Below are positions 36,101-50,261 of a stretch of DNA of 64,000 nucleotides, piece by piece. The stretch's first letter is position 1, and each line of letters begins with the position of its first letter. Position numbers and translations under genes: made by a program. The notes below the pieces were generated by a model that ran no database searches, had not been told where the DNA came from, and worked only from the letters and a program-made list of their open reading frames with translations. The stretch covers positions 13,621,526 to 13,685,525 of the forward strand of contig CM037849.1 of the NCBI GenBank assembly GCA_021234535.1, written 5' to 3'. Origin of the DNA: Stichopus chloronotus. Lineage: Eukaryota > Echinodermata > Holothuroidea > Aspidochirotida > Stichopodidae.

Positions 36101-38890
36101 ATATTCGTAAAAGCAAGACATTCCACCAAAGGTAATGTATAGATAAATGTTTTGTACATTTTCAAAAGAAAACGTGTTGGCCCCTCCCTTCCCCAACATT
36201 GTACATTAACGTAACTTTTAATATTACTTCACGACATCCGACTCTATATGGCGTAATTGTTTTATCTATTTAAGATATCTTGCCTGTGTTTTAGTACTTA
36301 TCTGAGATTTCATCCTAGTGAAAGTGACATGCTATATGAGATGAGAAACATATCATCAAGGAAGAGGATGTTGTTGGAGAGGGTAGGGTGAGGACTGGGG
36401 GGAAGAGAGGGGGGAAAGATACACGTGCATCGAAGTCAGATTACCGTTTTATAAAAGGACTACAATACAAAAGTAAAATCTCCAATGCATTCAGGGTACG
36501 AAGGTCTACCACACATTCGCACACAGTCAAAGATTCACGAGCATACACGTGTACCTGATTCATCAGTGAAATATTTCAGGTTTTCAACATCAAATCAAGT
36601 CTGAAACAAACTTCTATCATATACTTGAAGTATAGCATTTTTACTTGGCCGCCCTCTTCTGTTGGTTTCCAGAATGCGGCAGAAGTTCGACTTAAGTGTG
36701 TAAGCCTTCTCCTCCTACCTTTGCAGAATTGCCGGCAACGTCATAATGTGGAAAGGACAAGAGCAACGACGAACCGGCTGTAAACCATCACAGATGAGAG
36801 ACAAATTTTACTCTACCCCCCCTGTCTACTTCACCCCACCCTCATCCCCCCCCCCCATCCAATCCTCGTCCAGTCTTCATCCCTTGCACCCTTATATTGT
36901 CTTTGGATCACTGAGTATACAACGCATCGCAGGGCTTCTTTAATTAAAACCTGTTCTATTAAAAGTAGATAAAACTAAGCTTTTCAACAAAAAGAAATGC
37001 CGGTCGTTTTCAGATAATCTAATTTTCAAAAAGAGGAAGCAGTTGATTTGTTTATAAGGCGGAGGTTCATTTTGAGGAATTATGACGCATCATGCACTTA
37101 GAATAGTTCTAACAGATGAACAGAAGCCAGTGAATATTTTCTTTATCGCCTGTATGTATGTATACATCATAAAAAGAAAATTTGTTCGAGAGTAATCACT
37201 GATTGCTCTACGGAGGCACTCTTGAATTCACTTCATCAGTACTAGATATTTTCTGTTCTCATATCACTCCATGCGACGCCATGTTTTCCTTTTTCCCCTT
37301 ATTGTACCTACACTACACTGTCTCCTGGATAGTACTGAGTAACATATCATTAAAAATCAATTCTATGATTAGTATGCGCCACTGCAGAGAGGGTATGAAT
37401 TTTCGTATATTTTGCCTTAATTTACCGTCAAATTTCCCGGCGTATGCTATATTCTTCCTCGTGGAGAACATTACTATGAAACGTTATACAGAATGAAAAC
37501 TCACACTAATTGCATTGTGGGTAAATGTTAGAGAATTTAATCAGCTATTAGAATGAATTGCTGTATTAAAGAAAAATAACACGGAATTTTATGTATTTGT
37601 GACTGGCGTTGCTTACAAATTTAGACGAAGATATGCGATTTGACACAGTACAAATACACACACACACATTGATAATAGGTAAGGAAATATACAGGCTTCG
37701 CAAAAATACACGAAAATTAAAAACATCTCAATCAAACTTTAAGGCCACCAATTAACGCAAAAAGCTTTCTCTCATCATTTTTATCAGTGGTGGGGAACTG
37801 TCAGGGGATTTTTAATGGAAGTAATCATCCTTTCCCTGTAAAAATAAAGAACAAAGTTCCTTCACCATTTTGCTTCATTTAGCATCAGTCTCAGACAACA
37901 AAAATGTCTTGTCTTCTTCCTCCAAACCTTCTCAACCATTCCTTGGCTATCTCGTGTACGCGCTTTATGCGTGTCACATCCTCCCCTACCCCCTCCCCAA
38001 AGACCAACCTGTGTTTAAAATGTGTGGAGAAAACTGATCCCTATTAACAATTCAGTGATGTGTGTGACAGAGTGGGATATGTTTTCCCCTTTGCTGTTTT
38101 TAAGTTCAATTAAAGACTGAAATAACTCAATGTTGTTATTCCCTTAAACTCTTCGCTCTTTTTCTCGGCGTACTGTGACAATGAAAATTACAAGAGGTAA
38201 ACAAAACCAAAATAGAAAATGTCAAAATGCCAATTTTGCATAATTTACATTGAGTCTGAATGTGTCACCGCAATGATAACTTTAGATGCTCCTTATTAAG
38301 TAAAACCATCACCCTTAGGCCGAAGAACTTTAAAACTAATGATATTTTTCATTTCCCTTTGTCTTTTTTTCCCTGTATCCCCTCTATCCGATAACGAGTC
38401 GCAATCACGAAAATTCCGAATTTGTCAAAAATATCTTCATCTCATCAAAATATCGAGGGCATCAAAAAGGCTTTCCAACATTTTGTATCAGTGCTTCACA
38501 GATTGTACAGATATACTGAAGTTACCACTGCGACTTTATGACGTCATTATCTGTCGCCTACGATACATGGGCGTTTAATTGTGGCTGGTTCTTTGACGTA
38601 AGGCTAACTGATGACGTCTGATGATGTAATATCGTATCCAGGGCGTGATTGATCACATTCCGTAATCATCTTTTATATTCATTTGTCAACCCATGTAATC
38701 AAGATGAAACCGAGGCATGTATCTAATCTCAACCGACCGACTTTCCACTCACACGAAACGGTGAGGTCAAAACTTGCTTAAAACTAGTTAATTTTTGACA
38801 ATAAGAACACTGTATCTGTCACACAAATGATGTGACGGCTTTGGCAGGATTGTTAACGTTTCATCTCCTATGAGCGAGACGCAATAACTA
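36100..38890. other. Non-coding stretch, no gene recognised
   Basis: A strong acceptor-like pyrimidine tract ends in GCAG near 36725 and is followed by a short frame that runs into poly-C, with no convincing donor. No other exon was seen. Confidence 0.35.
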
Positions 38891-38892
38891 AG

Positions 38893-38996
38893 AAGATGAT
38901 GATGATCAAGTTGATGGTGGTGGTGGTGGTGGTCGTGATGATAATGATGATGGTGATGATGATGATGATGATGATGATTATGATGAATAATGATGA
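38893..38996. repeat. (GAT)n/(GGT)n trinucleotide microsatellite
   Basis: Compound GAT and GGT repeats with small interruptions. They translate to Ile/Thr runs on the minus strand, which should not be taken as coding. Confidence 0.9.
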
Positions 38997-39009
38997 AGGC
39001 GATGGTGGT

Positions 39010-42000
39010 ATTACATTATAGAGACATGAATCATGGAGGCCCTTGTCTGGACTCAATTGCCGCATTTACCTTCTTCTTTTCCTTTTTTTTTCTTAGAGAA
39101 AGAGTGACAGGAACTCGAAAATATGTCCTAAAGAGTGTACATATTTGCAAAATTGATAGATTATGCAAAGCAAAAACAAAGACAGCATTGAATTTTCATC
39201 TAGGGGACATGATAGGAAGAAGAACAATTATTACATACCGTAAAAGCTATACGTAAGCATTTGCTTTTATTTGTTGTGTTTCTCTCTTACTCTTTTTTTT
39301 GACATTTTATAGACCTATTCTATCTTTTTTAACATAATTATACATTAGTTCGGTTTATTCTCTCCTTTTCGTTTGCCTACTTAATATATCTCTATTTGTT
39401 TTCTTATCTCTGATGCATAACCTACAAATTCGGCATTCCAAGTTGATAAAATGTGTTTAAATTATATAAAACATAATTCTTCGAACAAATTCCATATTTC
39501 ACTGCTTAGTTTTGTATCATCTGTTGAATCTTTTATGCCGTTTTGTTTGTTTCTTATATTTTATTGTCTGGTTATTATAGCTGTTTGCAACCCATTGTGT
39601 ACACAATATAATCGTTTTGTTTATAGTTTGTTTTTTTTTTCTTATGTATCACACTTTTTTGTAAAGAACCACCCGCTTTATTTTTACACCATCATTCAAA
39701 AGAAAGAAACAGTATTTGATAATTTATATCAAGTAGTTTGTAAGTTTTAAATTAGTCAAGATTATACAATGAGTACGATATTGTACACAATGCAATGATT
39801 ATGTGATGCACTTTTCTGCGAAAGGTCGAATAAAAACTTCACGTACGTTCATCGATCAATCAAGGAAGCTTACAAGGTTTTTTTTTTTTTTTTTTTATAT
39901 ACGCAAGGCAAGATCTTCGAAGGCATCAAGCCATTACGTAGTTGTCGAACAGCATAATCACTATTTGTGACGAAATCTAAGGCGGACTAAATGGGACCAG
40001 GAAATTTGCGGTTGGTAGCGGTGTAAGTAGTCCCCTCTCTAAAAACTTTTTGGTAGAAGTATTACCTCGTTTGAGCAAGCTTTTCAGTTTCCTTCAGGTT
40101 TGAATAAAGACTTGAGACCGTTTTCTGCAAATTCTTTCACAACGTGGAACGTTCACCTGCCACTACTTTTCAAAGGACTCGCTGAGTTGTTTCGTAAACT
40201 TCACTTCTATTTCAACCCGGTCGAGAAGTAATGACAAATGGTCAAATTAAGAGAGACCCCCCACATGTCACACACATAGGACCATTGACCAATGAGCGTG
40301 TGATTAACGATTCAATTTAGTTTCTGAAAATTCGTTTCTTTTTTTTCACATCAACACTAAGTCACGCTCACACATCCAGTACCAGCAAGGGTCAAAATTT
40401 AAAAAGAAAATGAACTGTTGACGGTTGTCATAAAAGAATTGGATGTGAAACTCGACCCTGCAATTATGCTCGTGACAAAGAATAGAGATACGATTGCGCC
40501 CGTCAAACCCCCCACAAATTAAATCGATATTAACTCAATTTTTCCCTTTAATGAACTGTTATCTAGAGGGGGAGGGACGTAGGAAGGGAGGGAGGGGACA
40601 GCTGGAACGATGAAATTTACACTCATATAACTAATTGCACCTCCGACAGATCCTAATATCTGACTAATATATAGATGACTATTAAAGTCGTCTAACAAAT
40701 CTGGTCCTCCCCTCCCCCCCCCCCTTCCCAGATTACCGCAACAACTCCTCTTATTCGTGGTTATGATAGCCTGCAGACCTCACACCTGTAGTGGAACTGT
40801 AAGTTTTCGTTCGGTATGCAAATATTTTTTATTTACTGATGGTTTTCATCGGCCTAGGTAAACACATGAACTGACCCCCCCTCAAAAAAAAAATGTTAAA
40901 AAGCAGACTTAAATAAAAGAAATTATTTGACACAATGGAAAGCTTTAAATGCTAGATTAACAGAGACATAGACAGACAAAGCATCGAAACTGAATAGTCT
41001 ATGACAAGCGATTTAAATTATCTCACCTGGGACAGAGAAGAAGGAAAAATGTAAATATTTATTCCATCGTTTCTCCCCCCCGGGCAGTCACAGTCCCCCC
41101 CCCCCTACACGAAGTCCTCGTCGGACCTGTGATAAACTCGTCTACATTTCTCATTAAGACCATTGCTGATCTATCCACACTCTTGCATCGCAATTCCTTT
41201 AGAAATCCGTTAACACACAGCAACGGTTCTGGTTAGTTGTGTCCTTTTTTTTTCTTTTTAATATCGGAGAGGTCTTGCTCCCCCTTTGGGAATATGATAA
41301 TTTTCGAAGTAAAGATGACATCACTGAGAAGGGGTGAACCAAACATCTGATAAAATTTGTACCTTTGTTAGCGATTTATACGTCATGGGCGGGGGGGGGG
41401 GGGGCCACGCAGCTCCCCTTCTGACAAACCTTAACCCAAATCATCACGAATTTACACATTACTTTGTTTTGATCGTTAACAGTTCGACTGCATAGTACCT
41501 TTAGATTGAATCTTAGACGAATCTTACATCCGCATGAGTTGAGTTAGCGTACAGTAAGTCGGTTCCGTTTTCTCAGGTTACAAGCAGCCTTCAAAACTTC
41601 CCCAATAAAAAGGCAAGCGAAAAAATAAAAGACCCCCACCCCCAAAAATGAAAACCCTGTATACAAAATTCGTACAAATACGTTAGTCTCATGCTTCTTT
41701 GAGGATTCTGTAAAACGTCAGTGTTTTGTCTCCTCTAATCACGTAATAATTGTATCCAGAATTCAATGATCGGCTAGTCTTGATCAAGACAGTCAGTAGT
41801 GACTACAGTATCTGAGAATCCATAAGTACGCCCTCTATTTTTCAGAAATTCTGGCCTGTTATCCCTGAAGCAAAATTTACCTGTAAAATGTCAAGTTTAA
41901 AGGGCGCTCTCGATATTGCTTTGTAACCAGAAAAGGTGTGATAACGTCTCGACCAAGACTATTTTATGGCTATAAGTCCCTTTGTCAGTATAGGTATTCC

Positions 42001-43790
42001 CAGCGTGCTTGCCGCATGCGCCAGGTCCAATTCATAAAGCTCAGTAATAAAGTAGTAACACCAGAGAGTGAACGACCGTGTTATACATAACACCAGAGAG
42101 GTGTTACCCTAAGTAACACCTCCCTGGTGTAGTGTAGGTTCAAACTCGTCGTCCATGCACTGGTGCCCGCTACTAGCGGTGGTTACGTGTCTGCCACCTC
42201 AGTCTATTGGCGTCAATCTCAACTTTTCAGGGTTAAATATCTACATTAGATAAGGGTGAAACACTATAACAGAATTACTCTACAAAAAAGTTGTCCTTAA
42301 AGTTTCGTTCATTTTACGGGATAATGCTACGTATACCAACTCCGAGATAACTTACTGAATTCCATTACTACCATGACGTCTATGAACCTGTTTCCCTTTT
42401 TCGACCAGAGGAGATTCAAACACAGGTAACCCTTGAACAACCTCACAAATCTGATGACGAAATTAAGTGTACCGGCCATTAGGCCTTAATGTTAAGTTTT
42501 CAGTGTGACACTTGATGGTTTGTTTGGATGAGTGAAAAACTTAAAACTCTGACGTGTGACCAAGGAATGTAACTTAATATATACGTAGGCCTACACAGAA
42601 TCATCAACAAATATCTCGTTTCAGTATGAAAGGTAAAGCAGTACTCGCGACAAAGTGTTTGTTACATGTGTTTTGCACAGTAATAGCCTACACTGTAAAA
42701 CATGTCTGTAAACTTTCAGAAAATGAAACAAAGAAATAAGAAAGAATTAAAGAAATTGCCTGGAAATAAATTACCAGAGCATTTCTGTATTCCTTTTGTA
42801 TTTCTTTATTTTATTTTTGGTTAACTTACGTTTTACGACTTACATTGTTAACAGTGTACGACGAGTGTTGTATGTTTGTCGTTTTACGCTCTAGTAGGTT
42901 ATATCAGAAAACGGCAACAGCTCCTTTGTTATTAAGTGATGTTGAGCAATTGTGACTGATAGTTTCTTGATTTTTTACTACCACCCCTCCCTCTCCCTTA
43001 CCACCTTACCTTCCTTACCTTCTCGAAATACTCTATTTCTTCGACTCATTGAAGCTCGTATACTGTATCTCAGAGTCCATTTACACAATCATCAGATTGT
43101 CAGTGCATATGTTTGTGGGTTAATTTAGGCTAACTTTGTGTTTGGAAGATTAGAATAGTACCCCCCCCTCCACTCCCCTACCCCAACCAAAATGACTCTC
43201 TGAACTAATTAAGCCACTGAATTAACAAACCATGGTATTATGTTCCGCTCCGTTTGCTGAAATCCCCCCTCGATTCGATCGTCCTGGTTTCCACATGTTG
43301 CACGTTATTTAATATTCAACGTGACGATTAAGCTGTGACATAAAATATATCCCCGTTGGAGTCTTGTGACTAAATCTTTGAGGGAACGGTAAAGTTTTCG
43401 GGCAACTCTATATTATTTAGTAATGACGCTTCGGCGGAGGATGTGATATAGGATGACATTAGAAAGATCTCACACACCGTACTACATTTTGACTTCATTT
43501 ATTGTATTTTTTACTTTCCCGTCACGTTATGCATAGGTAATAACAGCAATGGTGTATGGAGATAAATCATGAAAGTATACTTCAGGTGAGTGATAAATGT
43601 GTATCCTGGAGGAGAGGTTGACTAATTATTCATGTGATTCCAACGTTTTGACCTAAAAAGGGTTACTTTTTTAATTGTCAGAATGTTGTTCAATCTTGAT
43701 GTTGTTTTTTTAAAGTAGGACCCTCGAGGAAATTTTTTCCATTTTGGGGGGATTTTTTTTTTTATTGTTTTCCAATATAGGTCACTACAG
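39010..43790. other. Non-coding stretch with poly-C/G tracts and a hairpin
   Basis: Almost free of open frames longer than 60 codons between 39750 and 44180. Poly-C/G tracts occur at about 40709, 41079, 41391 and 43160. A hairpin at 42090-42130 is listed separately. No gene recognised. Confidence 0.5.
42090..42130. repeat. 18-bp inverted repeat hairpin
   Basis: The arm ACACCAGAGAGGTGTTAC (42090-42107) pairs with GTAACACCTCCCTGGTGT (42113-42130) with one mismatch across a 5-base loop. A partial third copy of the arm lies just upstream at about 42058. No T-run follows, so it is not a bacterial-type terminator; its role is unknown. Confidence 0.8.
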
Positions 43791-43814
43791 ATTCTTCTCT
43801 CTTCATGTTTGCAG

Positions 43815-43850
43815 GGGAAAGTTTCAGTTATGTCGCACAGTAAGGTTACG
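43815..43850 (+). CDS. Possible 36-bp exon with a start codon
   Basis: The acceptor is a strong pyrimidine tract ending TTTGCAG at 43808-43814, and the donor is ACG followed by GTAAGT at 43851. Between them lies ATG at 43830 with seven codons (MSHSKVT), ending in phase 0. Both splice signals are near consensus, which is uncommon by chance over 36 bp. No partner exon was identified, so the gene is unknown and this may be fortuitous. Confidence 0.3.
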
Positions 43851-44772
43851 GTAAGTCCTTCTACAAAAACAGATCATCATTAATCAATCATAAGTCTTTT
43901 TGTTGCACTTGTATTCATTGCATATGATGGGGATGACTACATCCACATTCACATACCGCAAGTTCTGACGGCAATTAATGTGTCATTTCCATTTTTTTTT
44001 TCTAAAGTTTCTTCTTGGTCACACATATGGCATTATTTTTCATATGAAAAAAGAGCTCTAACTTTTTCACATTCCCCTCTCTCTCTCTCTCTCTCTCATG
44101 CATACCTCATTTGAAATTTGGCTATTTACGAGTTATACATCACAGTGACAAATGTTCCTCGATTTACAGCTTATCACAACAGGTTATTTAAGAGATACAT
44201 GTAACTTTTCTTGTAGAAAATATGTATAGAAACGGGCGTTTAATAAAAAATCGTCACTTTTCCTTTGCTTCTTTTTGTGTGTGCGTGTGTGTTTACCGTT
44301 TGATTGCACAACCCATCGAAATGTTCTAAATTCTCTTTCAGCAGTCGAAGTCACATTAAAATGATAACAGAAACAATAACGATCGTCAATTTCAAACAAG
44401 ACATACATTAACATCCATGAGAGCTCTCCATTGTTACGTGGTGTGTCCATGACACTCTACAGAGCTGACATTAACAAAAGTTGTCAGAGGCCCATTTTGG
44501 AGTCGTTTTTTACCACTTAGTGGTAACGAATGAAACTGACTGGTCTTCATTGGATAAGTAATTGTATCACTCTACAGGTAAAGGGCCTTTGCCGTCTCCT
44601 TCGAAAGGTTACTTGAGGGTTTACGTTGGTCATTCACATGAAATTGTACTGTCGGAGTGTGTGATATGTACTAAGTTAAGTATGCAATGATCCGCTGACA
44701 ATGTACTTTTAGTTTGTCGTAGTTCTCTGAATCCATTGATGTGGAGCCATTGTTGGACTGCATGTTGCATAT

Positions 44773-44876
44773 GGGCCTTTAGTAGCGATACGATGTTAGG
44801 GCCTTAGTAGCTCTCAGGTGTTAGGGGCTTTAGTAGCTTTATGATGTTAGAGCCTTTAGTAGCTTTTCCAGACAGC
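44773..44876. repeat. 25-26-bp tandem repeat, four units
   Basis: Units resembling GGGCCTTTAGTAGC followed by a TTATGATGTTA-type spacer begin near 44773, 44799, 44824 and 44850. The array is short and has drifted. Confidence 0.8.
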
Positions 44877-44879
44877 TTA

Positions 44880-46031
44880 ACTTTTTTTGATCCATACGTT
44901 CTTGGGGAATCATTACTGTTGACACTGTTAGATGTGACTTCTTTATTGCCATGTCAGTGGAAATAACTTTAATTGTCTTGATTAACTTCAATTATCATGA
45001 TTCCTAAGCCACAGTTGCAAAAATGTAGGAGTGATTAAAGTTATATAGGCCTAATAGTCTGTATTTCTGGCAGAGGATAAAATCCATCGTATTCCACGTC
45101 TACGTGGATTGTTTGTCCTTGCATGATTATTTTAAAGCAGACCTCCATGCATGTCTTTCTTCAATAAAGTAAGTGTTTCCATGAGATATAAAAGTTAAGG
45201 AAGTTTGAGAGCGTCGTTAGGTCCGGAAAGTATTACTTCTGGCAATCTTGGGGGTATTTTCGAAAATATTTCTTGTGCGTTACACGCAAACTTCTGGTGG
45301 CGTTCCGCTTAGAAGGTTTAAGACAGCAGACCAGTGTCCCCGCCATTATCCAAGCTGGATCTTCCGGCATGGAACTTTTTTTTTTGGGGGGGGGGGGGGG
45401 AGATTAAGAATAATAACACCTTACCCGGTGTTATTAACCTTAACTTTCCTGTTGTGGATATCAAAATGAAGGTATTTATATACCCCCCCCCCCCTCCGCT
45501 TGATAATTCTGATTGCGTGCATTATTTGCAGAGTTTACAAAGAGATAATATCCCTTTTGAAAACGCTACATCTAACTTATTAATGAATTATTTCTGTTGT
45601 AGATATAAAAAATAATAACATAAAATATAATTTACCCATATGATTAGATATCCCCACATAGTATTCTTGTTTGAAAGTATTTAACCTCGTATGTGACTTG
45701 ATTACTTGCGATGCACGATACATGAGTTTGTTATCCTAAAATACTCTATAGAAAGTCAGCTTTACTGAAGGGCGTAAACATATAGTATTACGTTGATTTA
45801 TGTAATGATGTACTGTATCTTGGCCCTAATAAGCAATTCTTTGTCTCCGTCCTTTATTCGCCCTTTTGCTTATAGGCTTACTAATGACTTCATGAACTGG
45901 GGTACACCGCTAAGTATTTTAATGTGTATGCTTAATAAAATAGAAAACCTACAAAACACAGGAGTTTACAAAAAAGAAAACAATAAATTGACGTCGATAA
46001 CGATTTTGCTTTTTTCTTTAATGCATTACGA
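44880..46031. other. Non-coding stretch, no gene recognised
   Basis: It holds a T9G16-like composite tract at 45376-45400 and poly-C at 45482-45495. The word GTGGCGTTCCGCTTAG (45297-45312) recurs almost unchanged near 54944, next to poly-G and poly-C tracts in both places, which suggests an old dispersed repeat. Confidence 0.4.
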
Positions 46032-46379
46032 TTAAAGGGAAATAGGGCGTTTGGAATACACCAACATGACATACAAAAGAAAATGGAGGTAATCATTGTT
46101 AAACCATTCAGTGTCATCAATAAACATCTACCAAAGCTTCATCTCCTCAATACATTATGCATGTGATGAGTAACGGAAGATGCATCATTTGAATTTTGAA
46201 AAGTTTTGGTTAAAAAATTAGTGTTGAGTATAAAAAAAATAACTGAATTTCTATCTATGATAACCTTATTTCCCGAAAAGAAGGCTACTGTCCTCAAGTT
46301 CCTTATTTTGAATAATCTATCATTCTACGTCCACAAACATCGATGTTCTCTCTAAAACAAACGCCCTATTTCCCTTTAA
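46032..46379 (-). mobile_element. TTAA-flanked MITE, family A copy 2
   Basis: The body 46036-46375 (340 bp) lies between TTAA at 46032-46035 and 46376-46379, with terminal inverted repeats AGGGAAATAGGGCGTTTG and CAAACGCCCTATTTCCCT (18 bp, perfect). It is the inverted counterpart of 16793-17138. Small indels separate the copies. The cleaner ends make this the better type copy. No transposase gene is inside. Confidence 0.95.
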
Positions 46380-49300
46380 ACTCAGTTACCAGAAGTCGGT
46401 GGTTAACAAGATGGGAGGATAGGCTGGATATTTACAAATGAGTATAGGGGGGGGGGGGAAGGGGGATAGAGACCCGGTAACACGCACATTTTGGCGGTGT
46501 GAAGTGTTCGTTGACTGAGTACAAAATACTACGAACACCCATTTCATTCCTTCTGTTGCCCTCGCCATTGGCTTTAATTTGTTTGTTTTTTTCTAAAAGT
46601 GAAAGACAGGTCTCTTAATTAAGTGCACCCGGTTTAGATGTCTTCAAAAAGCTTGCTTACACTCAACTTTTCAACGTTTTCCAATTCGCAAATTAATATA
46701 CCCGACAACACCAAATAACCACTTCCAATAAATTTGTTACACGGGTTACCTTATATCCCTGATAGCAAAATTAGGTCGACCACGGGCCTCTGAGAACTTC
46801 ATCGGGCAGCAGGAGAAAAAAATGTCCGGTGGCCCAACCGAGGTTCACCGATTCTGAGTGCTTACAAACCTGTGATGTATCATAAGAGTTTTTGTCCAGC
46901 CAGTATGGCCCTCAGTCGACCATATGACTACCAGCAGCCCGCCAGATATTAATGACAACAGTATATGCTTAACGCTGTTTCGTGAATTGCAAAATTCAAA
47001 GACTGTGGGGGCGGGTGGCTTTATAAACATCTGACACTAGAATTTATAATGACAACAATTGCTTATATGTTATAATTTTGCCGGTTCTCATTGTTTAAGG
47101 AAAAATTTGTAGGAGATGGCATTTAACCGTGCAACACTATGTAACAAAAGTTAACTTACATTCTATAAAAATAAAGATAGCAAAAGTTTGCTTTACTCGG
47201 TTCCACATAATTCCGAGGTACCCTTCAAGGGTTTTAATTTAATCAAAATGAGACACAAAACTGAAATCGTGCAGTCTCTTTACATGGAGCAAGTATCTTT
47301 TCCAAACCTGTTGAGTTTCGTTCATAGACCCGGGCAGATGACAAGTGGTTAAAATTACAGGTTCCGAATATTATGATCACAAACGAACGTTAATTTGAGT
47401 ATAATTAAAGATTAAATTTGGTTTTTGTCACTAAGTCATTTGCACACCGACAGAACAAGCCAAAGTAAATGACTCATATATGCGGACGGACAGTTTCTAT
47501 GGTTACTCTATTGGGTATGAAACTAGACTGCCTATGCTTGTTATAAGCAATTGCAATGTGATTGTATGCTTCAAACTCACACAAATCACCTCAATGTTCC
47601 GCTTTAAGCACAAAAGACGATCACTGCTCAGATGCTGTCCTAGAATTTGTGCAGTCGTTCTTTACTTTGCTCTTTTTTTTAAGTAAAAATTAATCATGAA
47701 GTTGGCCTGGTGTTTCGATCTTCGGCAGATACGGGATAATTAGTGGGGGGGACACAGGTTCACCCACTGTTGGACATTGTTGGCGAGTACCGTGCATCTG
47801 ATAAACAACATACTCTCACTATGTTGTACCAGTTTCTATATCAAAACAGTGATACATCTGCCATAGGATATTAAGGGCACAATTTATCGATTTTCGAAAT
47901 TCTGGTGTGTGGGACGTTCACCCGCGGAGTCTCTTCAGAATTCGCCATAGCACATGATCTTCTTTAGATGAACTCAACACTGACAGGCTATTTCTGAAAA
48001 GCGAAGGTACTAGGATGGTCAGGCCTAGGTATTTGTTTTACAAACGTTTCAACGAAAACTCAGCAACTTTTCATGTTCGTTTTTCTGAGGGAGGGGGGAA
48101 TATGAACAGTTCGTTATCCGTTTTGATCTTTTTGGATATATTTTTTTTTTATATCATCATAGTCTTACTTGCTCCCATGCGCTCAGGTCTTTAGACCTTT
48201 CCTCCATCTGTTGATTGGCTTCCCGTGTCTTCTGATTAAGATAGAGAAAGAGAAAGGTTTCCATATATCACTTCGGGTTCTGTCGTAGCGGCGTTCCTAC
48301 TACAGCGCCAGGGAGGAGTGGAAAATAGACTCCTCAAAGTCTAGTCTGGTTCACTATATCAATTGAACCCTTGACATGAGACGTTTAGTTAGCATGACGG
48401 TTGTATCTGTCATTCCCGGCGGGTCGTTTGGAAGTGTAGTATTCGAGTTACGTTGAATTAACTCCGCCTGATAGCGTGTCATGCGTAGATAGTAAACCTT
48501 AAATAATTTCTGATGCCCAAACGATCTGAAAAATAGCCTGCGGTGATTCCGCCATTAACTTAATGCAACGTCAAAGACTGTCAACTATAGTTTGTCATAT
48601 AGTTGTTACAGGTCATTTACTTTACTTTTGTTTAATTACTGCACTCTTTCTGTCTTCTTACTTGTTGTCGGAGGGGGAGGGGGGCTGGATATTCCTTATC
48701 TGTTCTGACTGTTAGTTAAAGTTCCCTCGTACTGCATAAATCAGACGTTCCACCTGTCGTCGATAATGGTCTATTATGCCAGTGTGAAATTTCCTCATTC
48801 CTCGTGCTGTTGATTGTAGTTCCCCCAGTAATGTGAGTTTGCATGCTGAGAAAAAAAAAGTGTCACTGGGTCAGTTTGAATTTTCTGAAACGACTTCGGT
48901 CTCTTTACAATAATCCTACAACCTTCTTACATTCATTTCTCACATCATTTTGTACTTTTAGTTTCTGCTCTTCAACCTCCAAATACAAACCTGTAAAGAT
49001 GATAACCGTGAAAATGACAAAAACGTGATCCCTGTGCTTTGTGTTAGATACTTCTCGCGAGAGCATGTGAGCCTTTCCGGAGAATGGAAATTATCTAAAT
49101 GGTGGTATGGTTCCATGATGCATTGTGAATACATGATTGGAGAACATAAATTGCCTTTGATGTTTGAAAATTACGAGGTGTTGTTTCATCTGGGAGGCGC
49201 TGCCTGCCTCCTTTGTTCGCTGCCGTTCGTCTGTTGCCGGAGACATGTTATAATATCGATGACTCACTGGAACTCGAGAAAATTAAAAATTTAATTCAAT

Positions 49301-50260
49301 TGAATTAAAAACAAATGTTTAGACATCAGTCTGAATTTTCTCACCATAACGGCAAACTATAGGAACACTGTAAAGAAGGGTAGTATGCATGAGGGATTCT
49401 GAGACCCTTGTAAATATATACGCTGTCTTTGCAGAGCCCGAACGTGAGGGCCCTCGGTTCCATGCGTAGTAGAATAGTACACCTCGTGTCACTACCCATC
49501 AAAGTCAATGTCCTTCCCTCTGTGTCACTGTCCGCTTTTACCTTCTCACAGTAATACAATAAAATTGTAGAGGTCCGTGAGGGGTTGGGAGAGTCGCACG
49601 TAGGAGCATACCGCTATTAAATGCTCATTGACCAAATACGCTAAGTCGCAAAAGTGATAGGACTCTATGGTCTCTATATAGTCTCTATGAGTGTCACCGT
49701 TTAGAACTCTGATACACTGGCCATTCCCCTCACTTTCAATTTTCCGTGCCCTAGCGAGGTAAGATTTTGGCCACAACTACTACACAGGATCTTAGCACGT
49801 GTCAATTCATCGGTTGTAAAAAGAACGCTGAGGCTAGTCAATTAGAGCGATGGTCCTACAAAGGGCATATTTGTATCGATGTGACGACATAAGTATCCTA
49901 TTAAAGATAGGGTAGACGGTAACAGTAGCACACGCCAATATGTCGTGCCACCGTTACATTTCTGAAGGCCATCGATCTTGAGGTATACCTTGGTTAGTGA
50001 GTCTAAAAGCATCTCGGCTCTGCCCATATCATAATGCTGCATCAGCCTAAAAGTCCATAAATTGTCCATAATTGCTTAAATTGGCTACATTTTTACACAA
50101 TATGTACCCAACACGGGAAATTCAATGCACTCAACCCACAAAAGATTGCATCCTATAATTAGCATACCGAAAATGACCAAAGATGCGAGTAATCGGTCCA
50201 CAGATAAGAATGACACACAATAGTGTCCGAAACATTCTCAATCCGATGTTTATACGAAAC
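46380..50260. other. Non-coding stretch, no gene recognised
   Basis: It holds a poly-G tract at about 46447, a weak RT-like scrap near 48190-48240 that I could not confirm, and a perfect 20-bp AT-rich palindrome at 49290-49309. None of the open frames on either strand shows a domain. Confidence 0.4.
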
Positions 50261-50261
50261 T

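Noticed and set aside
36700..36943. Good acceptor at 36725 followed by an open frame
   Set aside because: The frame runs into poly-C low-complexity sequence and no donor or domain was found; more likely part of non-coding DNA after the TMEM200-like gene.
48170..48300. VDWLPVS-like motif resembling the LHWLPV motif of non-LTR retrotransposons
   Set aside because: Only seven residues match, stops occur on both sides and the rest does not align.
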